This document shows, piece after piece, positions 25,924 to 35,689 of a stretch of DNA of 64,000 bases (positions are counted from its first letter, which is position 1; the number at the start of each line of letters is the position of its first letter). The stretch spans positions 62,001-126,000 of the forward strand of contig CAWHFP010000001.1 of NCBI GenBank assembly GCA_963828445.1, written 5' to 3'. The notes below the pieces were generated by a model. The model searched no databases, had not been told where the DNA came from, and worked only from the letters and a program-made list of their open reading frames with translations. A program made the translations under genes and the position numbers. The stretch is from Bog-532 sp963828445 (GTDB lineage: Bacteria > Actinomycetota > Actinomycetes > Streptosporangiales > Streptosporangiaceae).

Positions 25924-27561
25924 CTAGAGACGGCGCCAGGCCCGGCCGTCCCGGGCCATCAGCGCGTCGGCCGACGCGGGCCCGGAGGTGCCGGCCGGGT
26001 ACGGGTCCGGCTTGGTGTACTCGGCCCAGAACTTCTCGATCGGGTCGAGGATGCGCCAGGACAGCTCGACCTCTTCCTGGCGCGGGAACAGCGGCGGGTC
26101 GCCGATGAGCACGTCGAGCAGCAGCCGCTCGTAGGCTTCCGGGCTGGACTCGGTGAACGACTCGCCGTAGGCGAAGTCCATGTTCACGTCCCGGACCTCC
26201 ATGGCCGAGCCGGGCACCTTGGAGCCGAACCGCACGGTCACCCCTTCGTCCGGCTGGACCCGGATGACCAGGGCGTTCTGCCCGAGTTCCTTGGTGTCGG
26301 TGGCCGCGAACGGCAGGTGCGGGGCTCGCTGGAACAAGATCGCGATCTCGCTCATCCGGCGGGGCAGCCGCTTGCCGGTGCGCAGGTAGAACGGGACGCC
26401 GGCCCAGCGCCGGGTGCCGACCCCGAGCCGGATCGCGGCGTAGGTCTCGGTCCGGGAGTCGGGCGGGATGCCGTCCTCCTCCAGGAAGCCCCTGACCTGC
26501 TTGCCGCCCTGCCAGCCCGCGTCGTACTGGCCCCGGGCGGTCCCGGTGGCCAGATCGGCGGGCAGCCGCACGGCCGACAGCACCTTTTCCTTCTCGGCCC
26601 GCAGCGAGTCGGCGTCGAAGGCCACCGGCTCTTCCATCGCGGTCAGCGCGAGCAACTGGAGCAGGTGGTTCTGGATCACGTCCCGGGCCGCACCGATGCC
26701 GTCGTAGTAGCCGGCCCGGCCGCCGATGCCGATGTCCTCGGCCATGGTGATCTGCACGTGGTCCACGTAGCCGCGGTTCCAGATCGGCTCGTAGAGCGTG
26801 TTGGCGAACCGCAGGGCCAGGATGTTCTGGACGGTTTCCTTGCCCAGATAGTGGTCGATGCGGAACACCGACTCGGGCGGGAACACCGCGTTCAGGATGT
26901 CGTTCAGCTCGCGGGCGCTCTTCAGGTCGTGGCCGAACGGCTTCTCGATCACCACCCGGCGCCACGGCCGCCGGTCGGACCAGGCCTCCTGGCCCTCGGG
27001 CGGCCTGTAGCTGTCCGGATCGGACAGGCCGGACCGCTTGAGCTGCTGGACCACGGTCGGGAACGCCTTGGGCGGGATGGACAGGTAGAACGCGTAGTTC
27101 CCGCCGGTGCTGCGCTCGGTGTCCAGGGCCCGCACGCAGTTGGCCAGCGTGTCGAAGGCGGCGTCGTCGTCGAACTCGCCCTGGACGAAGCGGATGCCCT
27201 CCATCATCTGGCGCCACACCGTGTCCCGGAACGGGGTCCGGGCGTGCTCCTTGACCGCCTCGTAGGTGAGCTGGGCGAAGTCTTCGTCCTCCCAGTCCCG
27301 CCGGGCGAAGCCGACCAGCGAGAAGCCCGGCGGCAGCAGCCCGCGGTTGGCCAGGTCGTACAGGGCCGGCAGCAGCTTCTTCCGGGCCAGGTCGCCGGTC
27401 ACGCCGAACATGACCAGCACGCACGGCCCGGCCACCCGGGGGATCCGCCGGTCCCGGGCATCCCGGAGCGGGTTCTCCTCCGCCTGCTGGTCGGGGTCGG
27501 CCTGGGGATTGGCGGGCGCGGAACCGAGGTTGCCCGGCCCTGCCGTCACTGACTCACTCAC
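25924..27561 (-). CDS. zwf: glucose-6-phosphate 1-dehydrogenase
   Basis: Oxidises glucose 6-phosphate to the lactone with NADP+, the first oxidative pentose phosphate step; 545 aa. The dinucleotide motif is GVTGDLARKKLLPAL. The catalytic block RIDHYLGKETVQN holds the general-base His region, and VIEKPFGHD binds substrate. The N-terminal ~35 residues are an extra unstructured extension. GTG 27561 has GGAGGAAGAAGAG upstream. Operon: tal before, opcA after. Confidence 0.97.
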   Translation of the reverse strand: MSESVTAGPGNLGSAPANPQADPDQQAEENPLRDARDRRIPRVAGPCVLVMFGVTGDLARKKLLPALYDLANRGLLPPGFSLVGFARRDWEDEDFAQLTYEAVKEHARTPFRDTVWRQMMEGIRFVQGEFDDDAAFDTLANCVRALDTERSTGGNYAFYLSIPPKAFPTVVQQLKRSGLSDPDSYRPPEGQEAWSDRRPWRRVVIEKPFGHDLKSARELNDILNAVFPPESVFRIDHYLGKETVQNILALRFANTLYEPIWNRGYVDHVQITMAEDIGIGGRAGYYDGIGAARDVIQNHLLQLLALTAMEEPVAFDADSLRAEKEKVLSAVRLPADLATGTARGQYDAGWQGGKQVRGFLEEDGIPPDSRTETYAAIRLGVGTRRWAGVPFYLRTGKRLPRRMSEIAILFQRAPHLPFAATDTKELGQNALVIRVQPDEGVTVRFGSKVPGSAMEVRDVNMDFAYGESFTESSPEAYERLLLDVLIGDPPLFPRQEEVELSWRILDPIEKFWAEYTKPDPYPAGTSGPASADALMARDGRAWRRL

Positions 27562-27640
27562 GACTCTCTTCTTCCTCCGCTACGTGGCGTCAATCAGGCA
27601 GCGCCGGGCACCCGGCCCGACAGCGCTACTAACTGGGCTG

Positions 27641-28750
27641 TTACTTGCTGAGCTGGCCCTTGACCGTCTCGATCAGCTCTTTCCAGGACGCGGCGAACTT
27701 CGCCACACCCTCATCTTCCAGCACGGCGACTACATCGTCATAGGGGATACCCAGCTGCTCCAGGTCGGCGATCACCTGGCGGGACGCGTCGTAGGTGCCG
27801 TGGATGGTGTCTCCGCGGATCTCCCCGTGGTCGGCCACCGCGTGGATGGTCGCCTCGGGCATGGTGTTCACCGTGTCCTTGGCCACCAGCTCGGTCACGT
27901 ACATGGTGTCCGGGAACGACGGGTCCTTGGTGCTGGTGGACGCCCACAGCGGCCGCTGCACCCGGGCCCCCTTGGCGGCCAGGGCCCGCCAGCGGTCGGT
28001 GTCGATCCGCTGCTCGTACAGCTCGTAGGCCAGCCGGGCGTTGGCGATGGCCGCGGTGCCCTTGAGCGCCTTGGCCTCGTCGGTGCCGATCTTCTCCAGC
28101 CGCTTGTCCACCTCGCTGTCGACCCGGCTGACGAAGAACGAGGCGACCGAGGCGATGTGGCTCAGGTCGTGCCCGGCCGCGTCGGCCTTCTCCAGGCCTT
28201 CGAAGTAGGCGTCGATGACCGCGTTGTACCGCTCGAGGGAGAAGATCAGCGTGACGTTGACGCTGATGCCCTGGGCGATGGCGGCGGTGATCGCGGGCAG
28301 CCCCTCCAGGGTGGCCGGGATCTTGATGTACATGTTGGGCCGGTCAACCATCCACCACAGCGCCTTGGCCTCGGCAATGGTCTTCTCGGTCTCCCGGGCC
28401 AGCCGGGGGTCGACCTCGAGCGAGACCCGGCCGTCCAGGTGGTGCGACTCGTCGTAGACCTGCACCAGCACGTCGGCCGCCCACCGGATGTCGTAGGCGG
28501 TGATGTTCCGGACCGCCTCGTCGATTGAGACGCCGCGGATGCCCAGTTCGTGGGCCTGCTCGTCGTAGGCGTCACCCTTGGCCAGCGCGCTGGCGAAGAT
28601 GGTCGGGTTCGACGTCACGCCGAGCACGTGGTCGTCGTCTATCAGCTGCTGAAGGTTGCCGGTGCGGAGCCGCTCACGACTGATGTCGTCCAGCCACACC
28701 GCCACTCCCTCGGCTTCCAGCTGAGCGAGGTTGTCTTTCTTCGAGGCCAT
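27641..28750 (-). CDS. tal: transaldolase
   Basis: Transfers dihydroxyacetone units between sugar phosphates; 369 aa, the longer actinobacterial type. Motifs: AVWLDDISRERL, LGVTSNPTIFASAL and the Schiff-base lysine region PNMYIKIPATLEGLPAI; later SVNVTLIFSLERY and DTVNTMPEATI. AAGGA about 12 nt before ATG 28750. Between tkt (24 nt upstream) and zwf on the same strand. Confidence 0.97.
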   Translation of the reverse strand: MASKKDNLAQLEAEGVAVWLDDISRERLRTGNLQQLIDDDHVLGVTSNPTIFASALAKGDAYDEQAHELGIRGVSIDEAVRNITAYDIRWAADVLVQVYDESHHLDGRVSLEVDPRLARETEKTIAEAKALWWMVDRPNMYIKIPATLEGLPAITAAIAQGISVNVTLIFSLERYNAVIDAYFEGLEKADAAGHDLSHIASVASFFVSRVDSEVDKRLEKIGTDEAKALKGTAAIANARLAYELYEQRIDTDRWRALAAKGARVQRPLWASTSTKDPSFPDTMYVTELVAKDTVNTMPEATIHAVADHGEIRGDTIHGTYDASRQVIADLEQLGIPYDDVVAVLEDEGVAKFAASWKELIETVKGQLSK

Positions 28751-28774
28751 GACCTCAGATCCTTTCCTTGGACT

Positions 28775-30880
28775 TCATTCGCTCGCGGCACCGATCTGGT
28801 CGAGGACCGTGCGGGCCACGGCGGCCACCCGCTCGGCGGTGAGCCCGAACTCTTCGTACAGCCGCTGGTAGTCGGCCGAAGCGCCGAAGTGATCGACGCC
28901 GACGGAGGCACCGGAGTCACCGACGAACTGCCGCCAGCCGAACGTGACGCCGGCCTCCACCGACACCCGGGCCTTGATCCGGTGCGGCAGTACCTGCTCG
29001 CGGTAGGACGAGTCCTGCTCTTCGAACCACTCCACGCAGGGCATCGACACCACCCGGGTGGGGGTGCCGCTGGCCTGCAGCTGGTCCCGTGCGGCCAGCG
29101 CGATCTGCAGTTCGCTGCCGGTGGCGATCAGGATGACCTGGGGGTCGCCGTCCGCCTCGGCCAGCACGTAGCCGCCGTTGGCCACCCCGTCCGCCGAGGC
29201 CAGGCCGCTGGACCGGTCCAGCACCGGCAGGTTCTGCCGGGACAGGGCCAGCGCCGACGGGTTGGCCGGGTGCTCCAGGATCCGCTTCCAGGCCGCCGTC
29301 ACCTCGTTGGCATCCCCGGGCCGGACCACGGCCAGGTGCGGGATGGCCCGCAGCGCCCACAGGTGCTCGATCGGCTGGTGGGTCGGCCCGTCCTCGCCCA
29401 GTCCGATCGAGTCGTGGGTCCAGACGTAGGTCACCGGCAGCTGCATCAGCGCGGCCAGTCGCACCGCGCCCCGCATGTAGTCGCTGAACGTAAGGAACGT
29501 TCCGCCGTACGGCCTTGTTCCGCCGTGCAGCGCGATGCCGTTGAGGATCGCGCCCATGGCGTGCTCGCGGATACCGAAGTGCATCGTCCGGCCGTACTTG
29601 TTACCGGGGAACATCTTGGATTCGCGGTCGTGCGGCAGGAAGGACGGCTCGCCCTTCATGGTGGTGTCGTTGCTGCCGGCCAGGTCAGCCGACCCGCCCC
29701 ACAGCTCGGGCAACGGCTTGGCCAGCGCGCTCAGCACCTCACCGGAGGCCTTGCGGGTGGCCACGCCCTTGGGGTCCGGCTTGAACTCCGGCAGTGCCTT
29801 GGCCCAGCCGTCGGGCAGGGTCCGGCTGGCCAGCCGGTCGAACAGCGCCTTCTGCTCGGCGTGGGCCCCGGCCCAGGCCTCGAAGCCCTTGCTCCACTCG
29901 GCGTGGGCGGCCCGGCCGCGGTCGAGCACTTCACGGGCGTGGTCGACCAGGTCCTGGTCGAGCGGGAAGTTGACCTCCGGGTCGAAGCCCAGGATCTTCT
30001 TGGTCGCGGCCACCTCGGCGTCGCCCAGGGCCGAGCCATGGGCCGCGCCGGTGCCCTGCTTGTTGGGGGCGGGCCAGCCGATGATCGTCCGCAGCGAGAT
30101 GAACGACGGCCGGGAGGTCTCGGCCTTGGCCGCCTCGAACGCGTCGTACAGGGCCTGGACGTCCTCGTGGTAGCCGTTGGGCGTGTCCCAGTTGAGCCGC
30201 TGGACGTGCCAGCCGTAGGCCTCGTAGCGGGCCGCGGTGTCCTCGTCCTTGGCGATGACGGTGTCGTCTTCGATCGAGATGTGGTTGTCGTCGTAGAGGA
30301 CGATCAGGTTGCCCAGCTCCTGGACGCCCGCGATGGCCGAGGCCTCGTGGGTGATGCCCTCCTCGATGTCCCCGTCCGAGGCGAACACGTACACGTGGTG
30401 GTCGAACGGGCTGTCGCCGTCGGCGGTGTCCGGGTCGAACAGGCCGCGCTCGCGGCGGGCCGCCATGGCCATGCCGACCGCGTTGCCCAGGCCCTGGCCC
30501 AGCGGGCCGGTGGTGGTCTCCACCCCGGGGGTCAGCCCGTGCTCCGGGTGACCGGGGGTGAGGCTGCCCCAGGACCGGTAGGCCTTGAGGTCGTCCAGGG
30601 TCAGGCCGTAGCCGGACAGGTAGAGCTGGATGTACAGGGTGAGGCTGGAGTGCCCGCAGGAGAGCACGAACCGGTCCCGTCCGCTCCAGGCCGGGTCCAT
30701 CGGGTCGTGCCGCATGATCCGCTGGTACAGCAGGTAAGCGGCCGGGGCCAGGCTCATCGCCGTGCCCGGGTGACCGGAGCCCTCGTTCTCCACCGCGTCC
30801 ATGGCCAGGACCCGGATCAGGTTCACGGTGCGCTCGTCGAGATCGGACCACTCGAGCTTGTTCGTCTGCTTACTTGCCAC
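28775..30880 (-). CDS. tkt: transketolase
   Basis: ThDP-dependent two-carbon transfer, non-oxidative pentose phosphate pathway; 701 aa. The cofactor loop is ASDGDIEEGITHEA, with LYDDNHISIEDDT for the metal; the pyrimidine-domain motif is DSIGLGEDGPTHQPIEHL. GTG 30880 (VASKQTNKLEWSDLDERTV) is taken as the start because homology begins there; the frame extends upstream without support. First gene of the pentose phosphate run; its promoter probably lies in 30881-31081. Confidence 0.97.
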   Translation of the reverse strand: MASKQTNKLEWSDLDERTVNLIRVLAMDAVENEGSGHPGTAMSLAPAAYLLYQRIMRHDPMDPAWSGRDRFVLSCGHSSLTLYIQLYLSGYGLTLDDLKAYRSWGSLTPGHPEHGLTPGVETTTGPLGQGLGNAVGMAMAARRERGLFDPDTADGDSPFDHHVYVFASDGDIEEGITHEASAIAGVQELGNLIVLYDDNHISIEDDTVIAKDEDTAARYEAYGWHVQRLNWDTPNGYHEDVQALYDAFEAAKAETSRPSFISLRTIIGWPAPNKQGTGAAHGSALGDAEVAATKKILGFDPEVNFPLDQDLVDHAREVLDRGRAAHAEWSKGFEAWAGAHAEQKALFDRLASRTLPDGWAKALPEFKPDPKGVATRKASGEVLSALAKPLPELWGGSADLAGSNDTTMKGEPSFLPHDRESKMFPGNKYGRTMHFGIREHAMGAILNGIALHGGTRPYGGTFLTFSDYMRGAVRLAALMQLPVTYVWTHDSIGLGEDGPTHQPIEHLWALRAIPHLAVVRPGDANEVTAAWKRILEHPANPSALALSRQNLPVLDRSSGLASADGVANGGYVLAEADGDPQVILIATGSELQIALAARDQLQASGTPTRVVSMPCVEWFEEQDSSYREQVLPHRIKARVSVEAGVTFGWRQFVGDSGASVGVDHFGASADYQRLYEEFGLTAERVAAVARTVLDQIGAASE

Positions 30881-31081
30881 CGTTGAGTCACGGCTCCTCT
30901 CTTGGCGTGCGGACCGTTGTCCACGGCCGCCACCTACCCTGGTCTGGGCAGCCGAAAAGCCCCCGGGAAGCCCGTGGGCTACCAACACGATCGAGCCTAT
31001 CCCTCCAAGTACGCCAGACCGTGCGCAAGGCCGTCCGGAGCTGGCGTGTAGCGAGCTTTTGACCGTTCGGACATCGTTTGT

Positions 31082-32392
31082 TCACGGTTGATCCCCGGTA
31101 ACAGCCCACGCGGGGGAGCGGGCCCGCAGGCCCAGCGCGACCAGGCGGGCCAGCATGAACGCTCCGATGGCCAGCCACAGCCCGGTCAGCCCGCCGCCCG
31201 CGGCCCGGGCCGCGAACGCGCAGACCGTGAAGACCACGGTGGTGGCCACGCTGGCCACGGCCAGGAAGCGGTTGTCGCCCGCACCGATCAGCACCCCGTC
31301 CAGCACGAACACCACCCCGGACACCGGCTGGTAGACCGCGACCAGCAGCAGCACCCCCGACAGCAGAGCCTGGACCGTGTGGTCCGGAGTGAACAACGGC
31401 ACGTACAGCGGCCGGGCCGCCGCGACCAGCACCCCCGCCGCCACCCCCAGCCACAGGCCCCACCAGCACATCCGGGCCGTGGCCGTGCGGGCCCCGGCCA
31501 CGTCGCCCGCGCCCAGCGCGTGGCCCACGATGGCCTGGGCCGCGATGGCCAGCGCGTCCAGGGCCAGCGCCAGGGTGTTCCACAGGTTGGTGGCCACCGT
31601 GTGCGCGGCCAGCGCGGCCGTGCCCGACCGGGCCGCGATCCACACCGCGATCAGCAGATACACCCGTAGCGCGGCCGTCCGCACCAGCAGCGCGAACGAG
31701 GCCCCGGCCGACGCCCGGATCCCGGCCCAGTCCGGGTACAGGTGCGCGCCGTGCTGGCGGGCGGCCCGCACCGCGACCACGGCGTAGGCCACCGCCATGC
31801 CCACCTGGGTGATCACCGTGCCGGTGGCCGAGCCGGCGATGCCCAGCCCGGCCGGGTAGACCAGCAGGTAGTTCAGGACCACGTTGACCACGGCCCCGAG
31901 GCCGGCCACGGCCAGCGGCACCCGGGTGTCCCGCAGCCCGCGCAAGATGCCCGTCCCCGCCAGCACCAGCAGCATGGCCGGGACCCCGGCCGCCGAAATT
32001 CGAAGATAAATGACGGCAAATCCAGTGGCGGCCGGGGACGCGCCGAACAGCCCGGCGATGGGTCCGGCCAGCGGCACGCTGACCACGGCGATGGCCGCAC
32101 CGAGCAGCAGCGCCACCCACATACCGTCGATGCCCTGGCGGACCGCGCCCCGCATGTCACCCGCGCCCATCCGCCGCGCGACCGCCGAGGTGGTGCCGTA
32201 GGCCAGGAAGATGCAGACGTTGACCAGGGTTGACAGGGCGGCCCCGGCCGCGCCCAGCCCGGCCAGCTGGGCCGCGCCCAGGTGCCCGACGATGGCCGAA
32301 TCGGCCAGCTGGAACAGGGGCTCGGCCACCAGCGCGCCGAGTGCGGGCACGGCCAGCCGGACGATCTCCCGGCGCTGCACCTCAGCCTGCAC
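31082..32392 (-). CDS. MATE-family efflux transporter (DinF-like)
   Basis: 436-aa cation-coupled multidrug exporter with 12 predicted helices in two related halves. Recognisable segments: LAVPALGALVAEPLFQLADSA, IVGHLGAAQLAGLGAAG, YLRISAAGVPAMLLVLAGTG and, in the second half, AHTVATNLWNTLALALDALA. This fits the DinF subgroup. The start is taken as GTG 32392; a TACTAT hexamer ends 8 nt upstream and no Shine-Dalgarno is seen. Divergent from prsW with only 24 bp between start codons. Confidence 0.93.
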   Translation of the reverse strand: MQAEVQRREIVRLAVPALGALVAEPLFQLADSAIVGHLGAAQLAGLGAAGAALSTLVNVCIFLAYGTTSAVARRMGAGDMRGAVRQGIDGMWVALLLGAAIAVVSVPLAGPIAGLFGASPAATGFAVIYLRISAAGVPAMLLVLAGTGILRGLRDTRVPLAVAGLGAVVNVVLNYLLVYPAGLGIAGSATGTVITQVGMAVAYAVVAVRAARQHGAHLYPDWAGIRASAGASFALLVRTAALRVYLLIAVWIAARSGTAALAAHTVATNLWNTLALALDALAIAAQAIVGHALGAGDVAGARTATARMCWWGLWLGVAAGVLVAAARPLYVPLFTPDHTVQALLSGVLLLVAVYQPVSGVVFVLDGVLIGAGDNRFLAVASVATTVVFTVCAFAARAAGGGLTGLWLAIGAFMLARLVALGLRARSPAWAVTGDQP

Positions 32393-32400
32393 GGGTCCGG

Positions 32401-32406
32401 ATAGTA
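32401..32406 (-). promoter_or_regulatory. -10 hexamer TACTAT for the MATE gene
   Basis: Minus-strand TACTAT ends 8 nt before GTG 32392; it overlaps the -10 of the divergent gene by two bases. Confidence 0.45.
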
Positions 32407-32410
32407 ACCT
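32405..32410 (+). promoter_or_regulatory. -10 hexamer TAACCT for the PrsW gene
   Basis: TAACCT ends 6 nt before ATG 32417 and overlaps the divergent -10 element by two bases. Confidence 0.42.
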
Positions 32411-32416
32411 GCCCGC

Positions 32417-33694
32417 ATGGGGATGCCCGCACCGGTCTTCGATCCGCGCGCGGTCGTGGAGGGCCGCCCGCCAGGCCGGGCCCGGGTCGGGGTCATCGCC
32501 GGGATCATCCTGGCCGCGGCCTGCGTGATCGTGGTGTTCGGCATCGAGCTGGCCGAGGCCAAGGCGTCCGGGCACAGCGCGGCGCCGTTCTTCATCGCGC
32601 TGCCGCTGGCGCTGGCCCCGGTGCCGCTGCTGATCGCGGTGGTGCTGTTCGTCGACCGGCTGGAACCGGAGCCGCGGATCAACCTGCTGTTCGGGTTCTT
32701 GTGGGGCGCGGGCATCGCGGCCCTGTTCGCGGCGCTGATCAACACGGCCGGGCTGGAGTACATCACCCAGCCCGCGCTGGGCGCCTCGGCCGGGGAGTAC
32801 GTGTCGGCCACGGTCGGCGCCCCGATCGTCGAGGAAACCCTCAAGGGCCTGTTCCTGGTCTGGCTGGTGCGCTGGCGGCGCCAGGAACTGGACGGTCCCA
32901 CCGACGGCATCGTGTACGCGGGCATGGTCGGCATCGGCTTCGCGATGACCGAGAACATCGGCTACTACATCAACGCCGAGATCAACCCGGTCCACGGCGG
33001 GGCCCAGCTGCTCGGCTACACGTTCGTGCTGCGGGGGGTGCTGTCCCCTTTCCTGCACCCGACCTTCACCTCGATGACCGGCATCGGCGCCGCCTACGCG
33101 GCCTCGCACCGGAACAGCAACTGGGCCCTGCCGCTGGGCTGGCTGGCCGCGATGTGCCTGCACGCCATGTGGAACGGGCTTTCCATCTTCGGCCTGGCCG
33201 GCACGCTCTTCGCCTACGTGTTCCTGCTCTGCCTGCTGATCGTGCTGTACGTGATCATCCGGCGCGACCGGAGCCGGATCGTGGGCCTGATCCGGAACTA
33301 CCTGCCCGGCTACGAGGGGACCGGGCTGGTCACCGGCCACGACATCGAGATGCTGAGCTCACTGAAGGACCGGCGGCAGGCCCGGATCTGGGCCCGGGCC
33401 AACGGCGGCCTGGCCGCGGCCTCGGCCATGGGCGACTACCAGCTGGCCGCGACCGAGCTGGCGCTGCTGCACCAGAAGGCCCGCCGGGGCGTGATCAGCC
33501 GCCGTCAGTTCGCGCAGAGCCAGCAGGGGCTGCTCAGCTTGATGCAGGCCGCGCGCGGGCAGTTCCAGCGGCGCCAGCCGTCACCGCCGGCCACCCCGTG
33601 GACCGGGAGCCAGACGTCGGCGTTCACCCAGCCGATGGCCTACCGGGCGCCGATGCCGCACCCGCCGGTCATGCCCCGCGAACCGGAGCGGTAG
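32417..33694 (+). CDS. PrsW-family intramembrane metalloprotease
   Basis: 425-aa membrane protein of the PrsW/CPBP-like superfamily, site-1 proteases for anti-sigma factors in Bacillus. Eight or so helices. The zinc and catalytic motifs are VEETLKGLFLVW (EExxK), AMTENIGYY, LHPTFTSMTG and LHAMWN, in the expected order. A ~130-residue cytosolic tail follows the last helix. A 55-bp 3' overlap with convergent ctaA. The substrate in this organism is unknown. Confidence 0.92.
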   Translation: MGMPAPVFDPRAVVEGRPPGRARVGVIAGIILAAACVIVVFGIELAEAKASGHSAAPFFIALPLALAPVPLLIAVVLFVDRLEPEPRINLLFGFLWGAGIAALFAALINTAGLEYITQPALGASAGEYVSATVGAPIVEETLKGLFLVWLVRWRRQELDGPTDGIVYAGMVGIGFAMTENIGYYINAEINPVHGGAQLLGYTFVLRGVLSPFLHPTFTSMTGIGAAYAASHRNSNWALPLGWLAAMCLHAMWNGLSIFGLAGTLFAYVFLLCLLIVLYVIIRRDRSRIVGLIRNYLPGYEGTGLVTGHDIEMLSSLKDRRQARIWARANGGLAAASAMGDYQLAATELALLHQKARRGVISRRQFAQSQQGLLSLMQAARGQFQRRQPSPPATPWTGSQTSAFTQPMAYRAPMPHPPVMPREPER

Positions 33695-34749
33695 CCGGCC
33701 GGTCCCCGCTCTCCCGGGAGGTCGCGCGCCGTCGTCGCGACCGCGGGCTGGCCGGCGGGCAGGGGGCCGCGCTCACGCATGGCCAGGTACAGCCGCACGG
33801 TCACCGCCCAGATGACCACGGCCACCGTGACGTGGACCCAGACCAGGCCCGCGGGCAGCCCGGCGAAGTACTGCGCGTACCCGATCGCGCCCTGGGCCAG
33901 GGTCAGCCCGGCCAGCCAGAACACGGCCCGCACGGCCCGGCGCGGCGCCCCGGACAGGGGCAGCCCGACCAGCAGCGCGAACCCGAGCGCGCCGATGACC
34001 CAGCCGATGTCGGCGTGCAGCTGGGTGACCCCGGCGAACGGCAGGTGGAAGCGGTGCGCGGCCGCGTTGCCGGCCAGCGGCCCGGTCCCGGTGACCACGG
34101 TGCCGGCCGCGAACATGACCGCCACCGCGCCGACCAGGGTGGCGCCGATGATGCGCAGGTCGCGCCGGACCACCGGCACGGCCGGGCCGTCGCCCTCGCC
34201 CGCCCGGACCTGCAGCACCACCGCGGCCGCCACGATCGCGGTCGACAGCATGAAGTGGGCCGCCACCCAGCCCGGGTTGAGCTTGGTCAGCACGGTGATC
34301 CCGCCCACCACGGCCTGGGCCACCACCCCGCCCGGCAGCGCCGCGGCCAGCCAGATCAGGTCCCGGCGGCGCCGTCCCGTTTCGGGGGACCGGTAGCAGC
34401 AGGCCGCGATGAAGACGAGCCCGGCTATCGCCACCAGCGGGAAGTTCAGCAGCCGGTTGCCGAACTCGATCCAGGTGTTCAGCGTGGTCTGCCCGGCGGT
34501 GCTGGCCGCGACCAGGCTCTTGGCCGTGCAGTCCGGCCAGTCCGGGCAGCCCAGCCCCGACTTGCTCAGCCGCACGGCCTCACCGGTGGACATGATGATC
34601 ACGTTGGCCACCACCGCGGCCAGCGCCAGCCGGCGCAGCGACACCCGGGTCGGGTGCAGCACCGGGCCCGAGATCAGGTCCCAGGACCGCCGCCAGGCCG
34701 GGGGTGAGCTCATGGCCGGGGGCGCGGGTTGGGCGGACACGCTACCCAT
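33640..34749 (-). CDS. ctaA: heme A synthase, COX15/CtaA family
   Basis: Converts heme O to heme A for cytochrome c oxidase; 369 aa with eight helices. The conserved first extracytoplasmic loop is GEAVRLSKSGLGCPDWPDC; conserved His residues are in WIEFGNRLL (E in place), GWVAAHFMLS, LHADIGWVIG and WVHVTVAVV. ATG 34749 overlaps the stop of the upstream EamA gene by 8 nt, suggesting coupling; GTG 34740 is an alternative. CtaB (heme O synthase), usually next to tkt in related genomes, is not in this window. Confidence 0.95.
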   Translation of the reverse strand: MGSVSAQPAPPAMSSPPAWRRSWDLISGPVLHPTRVSLRRLALAAVVANVIIMSTGEAVRLSKSGLGCPDWPDCTAKSLVAASTAGQTTLNTWIEFGNRLLNFPLVAIAGLVFIAACCYRSPETGRRRRDLIWLAAALPGGVVAQAVVGGITVLTKLNPGWVAAHFMLSTAIVAAAVVLQVRAGEGDGPAVPVVRRDLRIIGATLVGAVAVMFAAGTVVTGTGPLAGNAAAHRFHLPFAGVTQLHADIGWVIGALGFALLVGLPLSGAPRRAVRAVFWLAGLTLAQGAIGYAQYFAGLPAGLVWVHVTVAVVIWAVTVRLYLAMRERGPLPAGQPAVATTARDLPGERGPAGYRSGSRGMTGGCGIGAR

Positions 34750-35689
34750 CGTAGGAGCCCCCGGCTCGCGGCGTGGCCCGGGCGGCGCCGATGCTGGCCG
34801 CCACCACGCAGCCGACCGCGGCCCACTCGGCCGCCGACAGCCGCTGCCCCAGCAGGACCAGGCCGATCAGCGCGGCCGCGGCCGGTTCCACGCTCATCCA
34901 GATGCCGAAGATCCGCGATGGCAGCCACCGCAGGGCCTGCATCTCCAGCCCGTACGGGATGGCCGAGGACAGCACCCCGACCGCGGCCCCGGTCAGCAGC
35001 ACCGACGGCCGGCCCAGCGCCTGGTGGGCGGCGGACCCGGCCGTGACCGCTGCCGCCGTGGCCACCGGGGTGACCGCCACCGCCGCCACCACCATGGCCA
35101 GGGCCAGGCCGTTGGCCCCGGTGAAACGGCGCCCAGTGGCCACGCTGAACAGGATGTAACCGGCCCAGCCCACGGCGGCCAGGGCGGCGAACACGACCCC
35201 GGCCACGTCCAGGTGGCCGGGGCCGTCGCCGGTCAGCAGGACCACCCCGGCCGCGGCCAGCCCGACCCAGATCAGGTCGAGCAGCCGGCGCGAGCCGGCC
35301 ACCGCGACCGCCAGCGGGCCCAGGAACTCGATCGTCACCGCCACCCCGAGCGGGATCCGGGCGATGGCCTGGTAGAACACGAAGTTCATCGCGCCCAGGG
35401 TCAGCCCGAAGCCGAGCAGGATCAGCGCGTCCCGCCCCGCTCGCCGCCGGGCCACCCCGGTCACCGCGGCCCGCACGCCCCGGAAGGACACGATCAGCAG
35501 CACGATGGCCGCGGCCCACAGCCGCAGCCCGGTCACCGCGGCCGCGGGGACCTGGTGGAACAGCCGGGTGGCCAGACCCGCGCCGACCTGGGTGGAGATG
35601 ATCCCGCTCAGCACCAGGGCGGCCGACCCGGCCGTGGCCCGGGAGCTGAGCCCGGGCGCCGCGGCGGGCTCGCGGACCTCGGTGCTCAC
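34742..35689 (-). CDS. EamA/DMT-family exporter (RhtA-like)
   Basis: 315-aa ten-helix drug/metabolite transporter with two EamA repeats; RhtA-type members export amino acids such as threonine or homoserine. Segments include GLRLWAAAIVLLIVSFRG, GAMNFVFYQAIARIPLGVAV and EFLGPLAVA in the first repeat, and SSAIPYGLEMQALRWLPSRIF with SVEPAAAALIGLVLLGQ in the second. GTG 35689 overlaps the permease stop by 4 nt (GTGA). Confidence 0.9.
   Translation of the reverse strand: MSTEVREPAAAPGLSSRATAGSAALVLSGIISTQVGAGLATRLFHQVPAAAVTGLRLWAAAIVLLIVSFRGVRAAVTGVARRRAGRDALILLGFGLTLGAMNFVFYQAIARIPLGVAVTIEFLGPLAVAVAGSRRLLDLIWVGLAAAGVVLLTGDGPGHLDVAGVVFAALAAVGWAGYILFSVATGRRFTGANGLALAMVVAAVAVTPVATAAAVTAGSAAHQALGRPSVLLTGAAVGVLSSAIPYGLEMQALRWLPSRIFGIWMSVEPAAAALIGLVLLGQRLSAAEWAAVGCVVAASIGAARATPRAGGSYDG

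Noticed and set aside
28550..30886. Long plus-strand open frame opposite transketolase
   Set aside because: Antisense shadow of a high-GC gene; no recognisable protein features.
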